A stretch of 64,000 bases of DNA from Kibdelosporangium sp. MJ126-NF4 (GCF_000826545.1 NZ_CDME01000002.1:1373187-1437186), one strand, 5' to 3'. Positions 1 to 8,756 are shown, counted from the first letter of the stretch. Translations and numbers: made by a program. Notes: a model not told the origin generated them from the letters alone.

Positions 1-444
1 CCCAACCGAGGCACCGCGGCTCAACGGCTCGCGGGCTACCACTCCGCGCTCGCCGACGCCGGGCTGCCCAGCCCACCCGACTACATCGCACCGGCCGCGC
101 GGTACCACCACCGCGACGGCGCCGAGGCCATGGCACGCCTGCTGGCACTACCCGAACCGCCGGACGCCGTGTTCTGCTTCAACGACATGCTCGCGCACGG
201 TGCCGTCCGCGCCGCCGCCGAACGCGGCTACCAGGTGCCAGGGGACATCGCCGTGGTCGGCTTCGACAACACCGAGCACAGCGCGTACAGCCTGCCCTCG
301 CTGACGACCATCGCCCCGGACAAGGCCGCGCTGGCCAAGGCCGCCGTGGATCTCGTACACGAACGGGCGAGCGGCGACGTCAGTCCCGTGCGGGACGTGC
401 AGATCCCCTTTACGCTCCAGGTCCGTGAAAGCACCGCGGGTTAG
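1..444 (+). CDS. LacI-family transcriptional regulator, C-terminal part (cut by window edge)
   Basis: The reading frame is open from base 1 and ends at a TAG at 442-444, so only about 147 C-terminal residues are visible and the DNA-binding domain lies outside. The visible part is the periplasmic-binding-protein-like effector domain of LacI/GalR regulators: the motif VFCFNDMLAHGAV, then PGDIAVVGFDNTEHS, then the PSLTTI segment. These are the family's C-terminal landmarks. It presumably binds a sugar or sugar derivative and represses a carbohydrate operon. The target cannot be told from this fragment, although a LacI-like operator is seen 5.5 kb away at 5897-5910. Confidence 0.9.
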   Translation, partial: PNRGTAAQRLAGYHSALADAGLPSPPDYIAPAARYHHRDGAEAMARLLALPEPPDAVFCFNDMLAHGAVRAAAERGYQVPGDIAVVGFDNTEHSAYSLPSLTTIAPDKAALAKAAVDLVHERASGDVSPVRDVQIPFTLQVRESTAG

Positions 445-619
445 CCCTGGTAATGTGGCCACAGCGGAGGGGAGTACCCACCCGGTCGAGATTCGTCAAT
501 ACGGCGCCCCCAGTGGTGACCCGGTCTCGGCGCCACAGAGCGTTGACGCGAACAGGGTCGACGTGAGCAGTGTGGTTGGGGAGACCTCCGGTTCACTCGA
601 AGAACCGGAAGGGATTCGC

Positions 620-1027
620 ATGCGTTCCACGAAGCGGCTGCTGACAGGTGTCCTCGGCGGCGGTGCGTTGGTCATCGCGCTGACCGGCTGTGACGCGGTC
701 AAGGGTGCCCAGCAGGCTGCGGAAGGTGCCAGCAACGCGGCCTCCACCGTGCAGGTGTGTGCCGAGGCGCTGAAGATCGCCGCCTTCAACCCGGACACCG
801 CGAACCCCGAGGCCGCCGCCCAGGGCGCGAAGGACGCGGGCCAGAAGCTGTCCGACCTGGCGGGCAAGGCCACGAACACCACGGTCAACCAGGCGCTCAC
901 CGACCTCTCCACGACCTTCAAGGAGACCACGGCCACCGACGTGGTCAACGGCTCGACCAACTGGATCAAGACCAAGGCCGACCAGGTCGCCGCCCTCACC
1001 AAGGCCTGCACCTCGACCGGCGGCTGA
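620..1027 (+). CDS. putative lipoprotein, Ala-rich
   Basis: This is a 135-residue protein. The ATG at 620 follows a GGAAGGGA ribosome site at 607-614. A basic N-terminus (MRSTKR) and hydrophobic core lead to the lipobox LTGC, so lipidation at about Cys23 and attachment to the outer face of the membrane are expected. The rest is Ala/Thr/Lys-rich and predicted helical (AAEGASNAAS, DAGQKLSDLAGKA), with two further cysteines near residues 46 and 131. It is similar in style to small actinobacterial lipoproteins of unknown function. No enzyme motif is visible. The gene stands alone between the LacI gene and a hypothetical gene. Confidence 0.75.
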   Translation: MRSTKRLLTGVLGGGALVIALTGCDAVKGAQQAAEGASNAASTVQVCAEALKIAAFNPDTANPEAAAQGAKDAGQKLSDLAGKATNTTVNQALTDLSTTFKETTATDVVNGSTNWIKTKADQVAALTKACTSTGG

Positions 1028-1064
1028 CACGCGAAACCCCGGTGACCGCCGTTAGCCTCACCGG

Positions 1065-1664
1065 GTGAGTTTCAACGCCTTCGCCAACCACGTACGCAAC
1101 CCGGCGCTGCCCTTCGGGCGCCGGGTGGTGGCGTTGCGTTGTTGTGTCCAGCTCTATCGGCCGATCGGGTATCACGCGACTCTCGGCTACCTGGCGATCC
1201 TGGCCGGGCCGTTCCAGCACGAAGAAGCGGCGCTGCTGCGTGCGCTCGACGCGTTGTCCGCGAGCCGCGCCAGCTGGCACGCCGATCTTGAGCAGTACGC
1301 CCAGGTCCGCCGCGTCGCCAAACGGAAGGGGCAGCGCAGTCCGCGCCCGCGTGACCCGAACCCCAACACGGGCCCGCACTACTGGTACGGCGCTCCTCAG
1401 AAGGCGGCCGCGTACGCGTTGCTGACGTGGCGCGGCCAGAACCACGGTGTGGTGAGCCGGTTCTCGTCGCTCGTGGATTCGTCACTGGCCGCAGACGGAG
1501 CACTCACACCAGCGCAGCGGGACAGGCTGGACTTCGAGGTCGACATGGTGCGACGCAGTATCCGCGCAGGTCTGTACAGCATCGACTACGCGGCCTACGG
1601 CTACGCGCGGGAGTTGCTGGTCGTCGCGCACCACCTGCGGATCGCGGCCGACTACAGCAGCTGA
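1065..1664 (+). CDS. hypothetical protein (199 aa)
   Basis: The gene starts at a GTG (MSFNAFANHV) and encodes a soluble-looking protein without signal peptide or membrane span. Visible features are a basic low-complexity insert near residues 86-106 (RKGQRSPRPRDPNPN) followed by GPHYWYG, and a Tyr-rich C-terminal helix (YSIDYAAYGYARELL). I do not recognise a family. Coding character is good: third positions are G/C-rich and both flanks are short. It ends 36 bp before the convergent msrA stop. Confidence 0.6.
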   Translation: MSFNAFANHVRNPALPFGRRVVALRCCVQLYRPIGYHATLGYLAILAGPFQHEEAALLRALDALSASRASWHADLEQYAQVRRVAKRKGQRSPRPRDPNPNTGPHYWYGAPQKAAAYALLTWRGQNHGVVSRFSSLVDSSLAADGALTPAQRDRLDFEVDMVRRSIRAGLYSIDYAAYGYARELLVVAHHLRIAADYSS

Positions 1665-1700
1665 GCGTGCACGCTGGACGCGTGCACGCCTCGATGGTCA

Positions 1701-2195
1701 CTAGCTGGTCGTGAGCTTCCAGTCCGGCCGGATGTAGTGGCAGGTGTAGCCGTTCGGGTAGTGCTCCAGGTAGTCCTGGTGCTCCGGCTCGGCCTCCCAG
1801 AAGTCACCCAGCTGGCTGACCTCCGTCACCACCTTGCCCGGCCACAGTCCTGAGGCCTCCACGTCCGCGATGGTCTGCTCCGCCAGCTGCTTCTGCTCCT
1901 CGTCGGCGTAGAAGATCGCCGACCGGTAGCTGCTGCCGATGTCGTTGCCCTGGCGGTCGCGGGTTGTCGGGTCGTGGATCTGGAAGAAGAACTCCAGTAC
2001 TCGGCGGTACGACGTCTGCTCGGGGTCGTAGGTGATCTCGATCGCCTCGGCGTGGCCGTCGTGGTTCCGGTAGGTCGCGTTGGCGACATGGCCTCCCGTG
2101 TAGCCCACTCGCGTGGCCACCACACCCGGCTGGCGCCGGATGAGGTCCTGCATGCCCCAGAAGCAACCACCGGCCAGCACCGCAACCTTGGTCAC
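1701..2195 (-). CDS. msrA: peptide-methionine (S)-S-oxide reductase
   Basis: MsrA reduces methionine-S-sulfoxide, free or in proteins, back to methionine in the cytoplasm. The 164-residue product has the catalytic GCFWG motif at residues 10-14 (nucleophile Cys11), then [22 protein letters not shown] and [15 protein letters not shown], all diagnostic of MsrA. Start choice: a GTG at 2195 preceded by GAGAGGAGCG. The frame is open further upstream, but homology begins here. It lies 1 bp after the stop of the upstream MFS gene, so the two were probably translationally coupled. That gene is now broken, which could reduce msrA expression by polarity. Confidence 0.95.
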   Translation of the reverse strand: MTKVAVLAGGCFWGMQDLIRRQPGVVATRVGYTGGHVANATYRNHDGHAEAIEITYDPEQTSYRRVLEFFFQIHDPTTRDRQGNDIGSSYRSAIFYADEEQKQLAEQTIADVEASGLWPGKVVTEVSQLGDFWEAEPEHQDYLEHYPNGYTCHYIRPDWKLTTS

Positions 2196-2196
2196 G

Positions 2197-3408
2197 TCAA
2201 CGCTCCTCTCGTCCGCTCTCGCTCTGTTCCAGCGCATCCGCGGCATGTTTTGTTCCGGGCATGACATACGCGAACACGGCGGCCAGCGCGCACAGCACGA
2301 TCGGCAGCACGAACGCCACGTTCAGCGGCACCCAGTGTGTCAGCCCGCCGACCAACGCCGGTCCTGCCAGTATGCCCACATAGCCGAGACCCACCACCCG
2401 AGCCATCAGCGTGCCCGCCGACCTGGTGTCGAGATTCCCCGCGGCCGTGAACAGCTGCGGGACACCACCGGACAGGCCGAGGCCGAACAGCATCCAGCCC
2501 GCCAGCGACAGCGGCACCCACTGCGACACGGTCACGACGGTCAGCCCGACCGTGGCCAGCGCGGAGCCGTACCGGACGATCGCGACCGGCCCGATGATCG
2601 CGGCGACCCGGTCGGTGGCGAAGCGGCCGACTGTCATCGCGGCCGAGAACGACCCGAACGCGAACGCGGCCGTACTCGCCGACGTGCCAAGCAGGTCCTT
2701 GGAGTGCAGCGCGGCCCAGTCCGCGGCGACACCCTCACCCAGCATCAGCGCGAACGCCAGCAACCCCAGCAGCCACACCAGCTTGCCGCCGGTCGCCGCC
2801 TTCCCAGCCGGTTCGCCCTCGTTGTCGGCCTGTTGGTGGTCGGGTTCGAGCAGGAACCGCGCCGTCGCCAGCGAGATGATCACGACAAGGACGCCGCACG
2901 TGCTCATCGAAACCTCGGTCGGGACGCCCGCGCCGAGCAGGGCGGCGCCGACGGTGGCGGCCAGCGCGCCGCCGACGGACCACATCGCGTGGAACGCCGC
3001 CATGATGGGCCGGGGATAGGTCCGTTCGACCACGACCGCCTGGGCGTTCATGCCGACGTCGATGGTGCCGTTGGCGAAGCCGAACGCGACCAGCGACAGC
3101 CCGAGCGTCCATCACGAGTCCGCCAGTCCGGGCCCGAACAGCGCGCAGCCCATCAAAACACCGGCCGCGGGCACGAGTTTGCGCTGACCGATGCGATCGG
3201 CGACAGCGCCACCGACCTGCATCCCGACGAACGCCGCACCGCCGAGCAGCAGCAACAGCAGGCCGAGGGTGCTGTGACTGATCCCGGTCGCGCGTTCGAC
3301 GTTCGGGATGTGCACGACCCACAGGCCGACGGAGAACCCGTTCAGCGTGAAGTAGATCCAGGTGGCGACCCGGGCGGCGCGGGCAGGCGGCGCGGCGAGC
3401 TGTGTCAT
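2197..3408 (-). pseudogene. MFS transporter interrupted by an in-frame TGA
   Basis: The frame encodes a complete 12-helix-type major facilitator of about 403 residues. It runs from an N-terminus with the motif GGAVADRIGQRK near residues 66-77 to a C-terminus of membrane segments ending near SGREER. It is split by a TGA at 3112-3114, in the sequence LADS-stop-WTLGLSLVAFGFANG. The frame continues unchanged after the stop, so this is a nonsense change rather than a frameshift. The downstream part (from Met at 3051) would lack the first four helices. No selenocysteine context is expected in an MFS protein. It lies divergent to a TetR gene and directly upstream of msrA. Confidence 0.85.
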
Positions 3409-3461
3409 CGGCAGGCACTCCTCACACCCGTGATCATCGCAGGTTGGGGCATGATGTTGCG

Positions 3462-4049
3462 GTGACCGGCTACCCCAAGGGACGGCAGCGCCGGGAGGAC
3501 ATCACCACGGCCGCGATCGAGGTCTACCGCGAGACGGGCTACCACGGCTCGTCCCTGCGCGAGGTGGCCAAACGGGCCGGGATCACGCACGCCGGTCTCC
3601 TTTACTACTTTCCCACCAAGGAAGCGCTGCTCGCCGCGGTGCTGGAGCGCCGCGACGCCGAGGACGCCGAACGGGAGAAGCTCGACATCCCGCCGGGCAT
3701 CGACCTGTTGCGACACCTGATCGCACTGGCCGAGTACAACGTGGCCCACCGCGGCATCGTGGAGGTGTACGCCCGCCTGGCCGCCGAAGCCATCGCACCC
3801 GACCACCCGGCGCACGAGTACTTCATCCGGCACTACCGGATCGCCCGCGACGGCGCCGTGGCCACATTCGCCGCGCTGGCCGAGAGCGGTCAGCTGCGCG
3901 ACGGCGTGGATCCGCGTGCGGCCGCCGCCGCGTTCATCGCGATGGAAGACGGCCTGCAGGTGCAGTGGCTGACCACTCCGGACGAGGTCGACCTCGTCGG
4001 GTCGCTGCGGTTCTTCCTGCAGAACCTGCTGACGGTCCCGCTGGACTAG
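3462..4049 (+). CDS. TetR-family transcriptional regulator
   Basis: This is a 195-residue protein starting at the GTG at 3462 (MTGYPKGRQRRED). The N-terminal TetR helix-turn-helix is plain: ITTAAIEVYRETGYHGSSLREVAKRAGITHAGLLYYFPTKEALL, about residues 11-55. The C-terminal ligand and dimer domain is helical. The gene is divergent from the broken MFS transporter 53 bp away, so it most likely repressed that exporter. With the exporter inactivated its only visible target is gone, unless it also controls msrA. Its 3' end overlaps the convergent dehydrogenase gene by 4 bp. Confidence 0.9.
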   Translation: MTGYPKGRQRREDITTAAIEVYRETGYHGSSLREVAKRAGITHAGLLYYFPTKEALLAAVLERRDAEDAEREKLDIPPGIDLLRHLIALAEYNVAHRGIVEVYARLAAEAIAPDHPAHEYFIRHYRIARDGAVATFAALAESGQLRDGVDPRAAAAAFIAMEDGLQVQWLTTPDEVDLVGSLRFFLQNLLTVPLD

Positions 4050-5140
4050 AACGTCCGCTCGTACGGGTCCCAGTCCACGGGCAAGGCGGGCGGGATGTCG
4101 GCGCTGCTCTCCACCACGACCGTGCGACCGCTGGAGATCGACTCGTCGATGGCCAGCATGGTGTCGAGCACGTGGTAGGCCAGCGCACCCGAGGCCCGCT
4201 CGGGCACACCGGTCCTGATCGCCCGCGCCAGTTCGAGCACACCGGTCCCCCGCGTGGCCGTGTGTCCTTGCGCCTCAACCTCTTGCGGTTGTTCCCGGCC
4301 CGGCAGGTGCAGCGTGGTCGGCCCCTCGAAGTAGTTGGGATCGGGCAGCACGGCGACACCGCCCGTTCCGGTCACTTCCAGCAAGCCCGTCCGGAGCAGC
4401 GCCGAGTCGAAGCTCAGCACGATCTGCGCTGAGCCTCCCCTGGCGAACTCCACCAGCGCGGTGACCGAGGTCGGCACCGTCACGGCGAACTCCGTCCCGG
4501 CACGCGGCCCGCTGCCGATCACCCGCGTCGGCCGGGCCTGCCCACCGGCGCCGGTGACCCTGGCGATCGGCCCGAGCAGGGTGACCAGCGAACTCAGGTA
4601 GTAGGGACCCATGTCCAGCAGCGGCCCTCCCCCTGCCTGGTACAGGAACTCCGGCGCGGGGTGCCAGCTTTCCGGGCCTGGCGTCTGGAACAACGCCAGC
4701 ACAGTGCGCGGTTCGCCGATCCGACCGTCGTCGATGGCGCGACGCGCGGTCTGCAGCCCCGCGCCCAGCAGAGTGTCGGGCGCGCACGCGACCCGCAAGC
4801 CCTTCTCCGCCGCGCGGTCGAGCAGTTTCCGGCCCGACTGGCGGTCCAGTGCCAGCGGTTTCTCCGACCAGACGTGCTTGCCCGCGTCCAGCGCGGCCAG
4901 GCCCACCTCGGCGTGCGCGGCGGGGATCGTCAGGTTGACGACGAGTTCCACCTGCGGGTCGGTCAGCAGGTCGGCGACCGTGCCCGCGCGGGGAACGCCG
5001 TGTTTGTCCGCCTGTGCCTGGGCACGGGCGGTGTCCAGATCCGCGACGCGCACCACGTTCACGTCGGGAAAGCTCGTCAGGTTGGTCAGGTACACGTCGC
5101 TGATGACACCCGCGCCGATGACGCCGATACCCAGGCTCAT
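4046..5140 (-). CDS. Gfo/Idh/MocA-family NAD(P)-dependent oxidoreductase
   Basis: This is a 364-residue sugar or cyclitol dehydrogenase. The N-terminal Rossmann domain begins GIGVIGAGVISDVYL (residues 4-18), followed by the family signature around GKHVWSEKPLALD (about residues 90-102), where the EKP lysine is the usual catalytic residue. The C-terminal beta-sheet domain runs from about residue 130 (GGGPLLDMGPYYL, the usual GG-x-L-D-x-G-x-H/Y motif). The start ATG overlaps the stop of the upstream isomerase gene by 4 bp (ATGA), so the two form an operon. The pair is typical of catabolism of inositol-like or rare sugars; the exact substrate cannot be read from sequence. Confidence 0.92.
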   Translation of the reverse strand: MSLGIGVIGAGVISDVYLTNLTSFPDVNVVRVADLDTARAQAQADKHGVPRAGTVADLLTDPQVELVVNLTIPAAHAEVGLAALDAGKHVWSEKPLALDRQSGRKLLDRAAEKGLRVACAPDTLLGAGLQTARRAIDDGRIGEPRTVLALFQTPGPESWHPAPEFLYQAGGGPLLDMGPYYLSSLVTLLGPIARVTGAGGQARPTRVIGSGPRAGTEFAVTVPTSVTALVEFARGGSAQIVLSFDSALLRTGLLEVTGTGGVAVLPDPNYFEGPTTLHLPGREQPQEVEAQGHTATRGTGVLELARAIRTGVPERASGALAYHVLDTMLAIDESISSGRTVVVESSADIPPALPVDWDPYERTF

Positions 5141-5871
5141 CCCGCACGCCCCTGCAGGTAGGCGAAACTGGCCGCGATGCCGTCGAAAATGTCGCCGTCG
5201 TAGCGGTCGAACTCGACCACGCGCAGCGCCTTGGGCGCCGCGGCGAGGACATCGGCCACCGCCAGTCGACCTTGCCCCGCCGGGACCTGGCCCGATGCGT
5301 CGGTGGCCAGCCCACCGTCCTTGACGTGGATGGCGTGCACCCGGTCGCCGAGTCGCCGCAGCAGCGCGGGCGCGTCCTCGCCGCCCGCCACCGCCCAGTA
5401 CGTGTCGACTTCCAGCACCAGTTCCGGATCCAGCCGGTCGGCGAACACCTCGAACGCGCTGCGGCCGTCGATCCGGGATTCCAGCTCCCACCAATGGTTG
5501 TGGTAACCGACGGTGACGCCGTACTCGTGCGCGATCGCCGCCGCCGCGTTCAGCGCCTTCGCGGTGGCCGCAATGTCGTCGACGCCCCGCCACTTCTCGG
5601 CGGGCACGAACGGGTCGATCACCACGCTCACACCGCACTCGGCGGCCACCTCGAACACCGCTCGCTGGTCGGCGTCGATCAGCTGTGCGTGCGCGGTCGG
5701 CGCGGTGAGACCGCTCTCCCGCAGGCCGGTCCGCAGCACAGCGGCGTTCTCGACGAGGCCGTACGGCTCCACCTGGGTGAACCCGATCGCGGCGAGCCGC
5801 TGGAGGACTTCGCCGGGACGCTCGGCGAACTCGTCCCGCACGGAGTACAGCTGAACGGACACGGTAGTCAC
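5137..5871 (-). CDS. sugar phosphate isomerase/epimerase (xylose-isomerase-like TIM barrel)
   Basis: The 244-residue protein belongs to the AP-endonuclease-2/IolE-like TIM barrels that isomerise or epimerise sugars. Landmarks are VSVQLYSVRDEF at residues 4-15, GVTVGYHNHWWELE with a metal-binding type His-Asn-His, LEVDTYWAVAGG and VHAIHVKDG. These last two are the metal-binding Asp/His segments of the barrel. It is first in a two-gene operon with the Gfo/Idh/MocA dehydrogenase. The upstream region carries two palindromes that look like LacI/GntR operators. Confidence 0.9.
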   Translation of the reverse strand: MTTVSVQLYSVRDEFAERPGEVLQRLAAIGFTQVEPYGLVENAAVLRTGLRESGLTAPTAHAQLIDADQRAVFEVAAECGVSVVIDPFVPAEKWRGVDDIAATAKALNAAAAIAHEYGVTVGYHNHWWELESRIDGRSAFEVFADRLDPELVLEVDTYWAVAGGEDAPALLRRLGDRVHAIHVKDGGLATDASGQVPAGQGRLAVADVLAAAPKALRVVEFDRYDGDIFDGIAASFAYLQGRAG

Positions 5872-5896
5872 TGCGGCCCCCTGGCATCGGCGACGA

Positions 5897-5930
5897 TGGA
5901 AGCGCTCTCACATTTTTCTACCACGTGGTA
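5897..5930. promoter_or_regulatory. paired palindromic operators upstream of the sugar isomerase/dehydrogenase operon
   Basis: Positions 5897-5910 read TGGAAGCGCTCTCA, a near-palindrome centred on CG and very close to the LacI-family operator form TGGGAGCGCTCCCA. Positions 5919-5930 read TACCACGTGGTA, a perfect 12-bp palindrome. Both lie 26-59 bp upstream of the start codon at 5871, where a repressor would block transcription. The regulator is not identified. The truncated LacI protein at the window start is a candidate only. Confidence 0.6.
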
Positions 5931-5982
5931 AGTATTCATGCCAGAGGGTAGTGGACGCCGTGCCCGGACCGGAAGTGGCGAT

Positions 5983-6543
5983 TCAGAGCACGAGCGTGGG
6001 TGTGGCGACAGAGCAGACAGATCTGTTGCGGCAGAGGGAGATCTGGGCCAGCCCCCGGTGCACGGACGCATACGTGAACCGCCCGGTGGCGCTGGCGGAC
6101 ACCTCGAGGACACCGGCTGCCGTCCGCAGCCGGACGCGGCAGGCGGCGGCGGGCGCGACCCAGCCGTCAACCCGGACGGTGACGTCGGCGTCCTCGGTGA
6201 TCGCGATCAGGACGGTCTTTCCCGCGCCCTCGAAGGTGAGCATCCGCGACCGGTCGTTGCGGTGGCGGGACACGGGACGCAGGAACTCCGCGTCCGGGCT
6301 TTCATGGTCGAGCGCGAAGTCGACCATGGCGGCCAGATCGTCGGGGACGGGGTCGACCGCACGCTCCTGTGTGACGAGACGGTCGATCGCCGGGTCCGCT
6401 GGCGTGTAGTTCACCTTCACAGCCCCGGTATCGGTCACCCGCGCGGCGGCGTTCCGGGTAGCGGACCCGATTGCCGCGGCGGGCAACACATTCATACGAA
6501 TGCCGACGTGGCGCCACAGCGTCCCTGCCCGCCATGACACCAC
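5983..6543 (-). CDS. hypothetical protein downstream of the 2-methylisoborneol genes
   Basis: The frame encodes up to 186 residues from a GTG at 6543. An in-frame ATG at 6495 is an alternative start, and neither has a good ribosome site. The C-terminal half has a beta-sandwich look (VDGWVAPAAACRVRLRT, then VLEVSASATGRFTYASV), like the carboxypeptidase-regulatory-type domain in small actinobacterial proteins often found beside sigma factors; the AVDPVPDDL segment is also typical of them. That relationship is from memory of the family pattern. It starts 26 bp after the terpene cyclase stop, so it is probably co-transcribed. Function unknown. Confidence 0.5.
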   Translation of the reverse strand: MVSWRAGTLWRHVGIRMNVLPAAAIGSATRNAAARVTDTGAVKVNYTPADPAIDRLVTQERAVDPVPDDLAAMVDFALDHESPDAEFLRPVSRHRNDRSRMLTFEGAGKTVLIAITEDADVTVRVDGWVAPAAACRVRLRTAAGVLEVSASATGRFTYASVHRGLAQISLCRNRSVCSVATPTLVL

Positions 6544-6569
6544 GTCGGCGTCAGTTCATCCGGTAGTGG

Positions 6570-7670
6570 TCATTCGGTACCGGATGTCGGTTCTTGTTCC
6601 TGTTGTCCGGACGACTTGTACCGCGGATTGGTGGCGTGCCACTCGAAACCCCCGCCCATCCAGGCGCGCAGCCCGCGCAGGAACCGTTGCAGTTCCAGCG
6701 AGGGAATCGCCTGCAGGGCGCGGTGCCCGGCCTCGAAGTCCTTGACGATGGTGTTGTGCAGGTCGACTGTGACCTCGGTCGCCTCCTGGATCGAGCAGGC
6801 CCGGTCCGCCGCGATCTGCAGGACCATGTTGCACACGGGAGTTTCGTCCGCCGCGTCCTTTTCCACCGAGTACAGGTCGTTGACGAGCACTGTCGCCGTG
6901 CCCGCCCGGAACGCCGCCTCCCGGACACGGGGGTCGTAGTAGACCGACGCGGGCACCTCGTAGCCGCCGACGACGTCGATCAGCGTCATCGACGTGTAGA
7001 AACTGTCGTGTTGGCGTGCGGCCAGGTACTCCCACGCCGGTGGGTACTCGCTGGTGTATCGCCAAGCGGCATAAGCGTTCCAGCTGACGAACATGGCGAA
7101 TGTGGAGTAGTTGACCCGCTGCACCTGCGCGGCCGAGCCGAGTTGGGCGATGTGCTCGACACCGGAGCGCAGTGACACCAACACCGGGTCCGAGCCCAGT
7201 GCCGACTCCAGCTCACCGGTGAACTCCCCGGCCGGGGGCGGCGGGTCCATCGCCGCCATGGCCAGGGACAGCCGTGGCGGCAACGCTGTCGGCGTCGCGC
7301 CCATCTCGCTGTCGTCGGCGTACAGGTCGTCCGCCGCCCACCAGGCGGCGTTCATCTGCGCCGCGATCAGCAGGTGATCCGGGTCGTCGGAGTCCGGGTG
7401 CGCCAGCATCGCCAGTTTGCCGAACCCGGCCCGGCCCAGCAGTTCGAGGTTCTCGCCTTCGAACCCGCACTCCCCCGCCCAGATCACCAGCCTCCTGTTC
7501 ACCTCCTCGGCCAACGGTTCGTTCACACGCTCCACAACGGGTACGTACAACGGCGGCGCGGTCGCATCACCCCACTCTCTCTCCACGTAGGCTGGATCAT
7601 GGGAAAGCCGGGACATCACGCGTGCGGCGGATGTCCCCAGCCCCGACGGTCCGAACAGGATGTCCGTCAT
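6570..7670 (-). CDS. 2-methylisoborneol synthase (class I terpene cyclase)
   Basis: The enzyme cyclises 2-methyl-GPP to the earthy volatile 2-methylisoborneol. The 366-residue product has the Mg-binding Asp-rich motif in ADDLYADD (about residues 111-118) and the second metal motif NDLYSVEKD (about 262-270; N-x3-S-x3-E type). It also has the C-terminal EWHATNPRY segment characteristic of this cyclase group. Lack of a prenyltransferase domain and the directly linked GPP methyltransferase support methylated monoterpene rather than sesquiterpene chemistry. A 2-methylenebornane synthase is the nearest alternative. The start at 7670 lies 17 bp after the methyltransferase stop. Confidence 0.9.
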   Translation of the reverse strand: MTDILFGPSGLGTSAARVMSRLSHDPAYVEREWGDATAPPLYVPVVERVNEPLAEEVNRRLVIWAGECGFEGENLELLGRAGFGKLAMLAHPDSDDPDHLLIAAQMNAAWWAADDLYADDSEMGATPTALPPRLSLAMAAMDPPPPAGEFTGELESALGSDPVLVSLRSGVEHIAQLGSAAQVQRVNYSTFAMFVSWNAYAAWRYTSEYPPAWEYLAARQHDSFYTSMTLIDVVGGYEVPASVYYDPRVREAAFRAGTATVLVNDLYSVEKDAADETPVCNMVLQIAADRACSIQEATEVTVDLHNTIVKDFEAGHRALQAIPSLELQRFLRGLRAWMGGGFEWHATNPRYKSSGQQEQEPTSGTE

Positions 7671-7687
7671 CTGGTTGTCCCCAGTTG

Positions 7688-8536
7688 TCAGATTCGGTCG
7701 GCCGCGATCAGCAGGTAGTGGAAGCTGCCTTCCTTGTACGCGGTCAGGAACGGGTCCTCGATCCCGGTCGCCACCGAGGACTGCGCCCGCAGTTCCCAGT
7801 ACGGGATCGTCGCCGCGGTCAGGTCGACCACGTTGATCGGGACGAACCCGTTGTCGGACAACGCCTTGAAGTACTCGCTGCGGGGGTGGATGTTGCAGAT
7901 GTAGTGCTGGTCGATCTGGCTGACCGCACGGGAGCGCCCACCGGTCACGTCGTTGTAGCACCCGGTGATGCACACGTACCGGCCGCCGTACTCCAGCAAC
8001 CGCGCGAATTCCCTGAACAGGTCGTGCAGGTCCACGTACATCGTGGTCTCGTTGGACCAGATGCCCCGCATCGAACCGGTGTCGAACCCCGTGTCGAGCA
8101 TGTTGCGGAAGTGGAACCGCACGCGATCGTTCACATTCCGTTGCTGCGCTTGATCATTGGCGAACGCGACCTGCTGCTCGGAGATGCTCACGCCGTCGAC
8201 GTGGCAGCCGAAGCGGTGGTTGGCCATGATGCTGGTGCCGCCCCGGCCGGAGCCCGCGTCCATCAGCCGGTCCGACTGGCCGATGGATCCGAGGTGGTCG
8301 AGCAGCACATCGGCCTGCGCGGTCTCCAGCCGGTGCATCTCCTTGATGACCGCCTGGTCGCCTGCCTGCAGCACCGACGGGTCGTAGTCGCCGATGCCGT
8401 AGTGGTGGTGGTAGAGCCCGTCGACGTCGCCCAGTCTGAGATTGACCGGATCCTTCTCGTTGTTCCAGTACGCGGCGATGGAACGCTGATAGTCGCTGCG
8501 CAGCACGGGTCCGGTGGTGGACTGGACAGTGGCCAT
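7688..8536 (-). CDS. geranyl diphosphate 2-C-methyltransferase
   Basis: This SAM-dependent enzyme adds a methyl group at C2 of geranyl diphosphate, the committed step of 2-methylisoborneol biosynthesis. The 282-residue length matches the family. The SAM-binding motif is MDAGSGRGG (about residues 91-99). The N-terminal YHHHYGIGDYD and the central GIWSNETTMYVDLHDLF segments are typical of GPP methyltransferases; the conserved Glu and Tyr there contact the diphosphate substrate in the family. It is first in the operon, followed after 17 bp by the cyclase. The cyclic-nucleotide-binding (EshA-like) gene common in Streptomyces versions is not present in the visible cluster. Confidence 0.93.
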   Translation of the reverse strand: MATVQSTTGPVLRSDYQRSIAAYWNNEKDPVNLRLGDVDGLYHHHYGIGDYDPSVLQAGDQAVIKEMHRLETAQADVLLDHLGSIGQSDRLMDAGSGRGGTSIMANHRFGCHVDGVSISEQQVAFANDQAQQRNVNDRVRFHFRNMLDTGFDTGSMRGIWSNETTMYVDLHDLFREFARLLEYGGRYVCITGCYNDVTGGRSRAVSQIDQHYICNIHPRSEYFKALSDNGFVPINVVDLTAATIPYWELRAQSSVATGIEDPFLTAYKEGSFHYLLIAADRI

Positions 8537-8598
8537 CCGGTGACTCCATTTCGAGGCTCGGGGTTCTCGCCTTCCTCACCGAGCCTGGCAGCCGCGCC

Positions 8599-8635
8599 GC
8601 GCCGCCGGGATCCGCCAGCCGGGGCCCGGCGGCGC
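8599..8635 (-). terminator. GC-rich hairpin downstream of the SRPBCC gene
   Basis: An 11-bp perfect inverted repeat (8599-8609 with 8625-8635, arm GCGCCGCCGGG) with a 15-nt loop lies between the SRPBCC gene end at 8757 and the methyltransferase start at 8536. There is no U-tract, which is usual for high-G+C actinobacteria. It may end the upstream transcript or sit in the leader of the methylisoborneol operon. Confidence 0.45.
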
Positions 8636-8756
8636 ACTAACGGGTGGTTCACTGTAGACCGCCCGTAGCGCACTGCCGCGCACTGTCCACAAGTGATCTT
8701 CGCATCCCGGCGTTTTCCGTTCGCCGCACGGCGAACGTTAACCTGATCGGGGTAGC

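Noticed and set aside
3112..3114. Selenocysteine insertion at the TGA in the MFS gene
   Set aside because: The family has no selenoproteins and no hairpin typical of a SECIS element follows the TGA.
2113..3465. A 450-residue plus-strand frame over the MFS gene
   Set aside because: It is His/Gln/Arg-rich with no motifs and lies antisense to a clear MFS frame; a codon-bias shadow.
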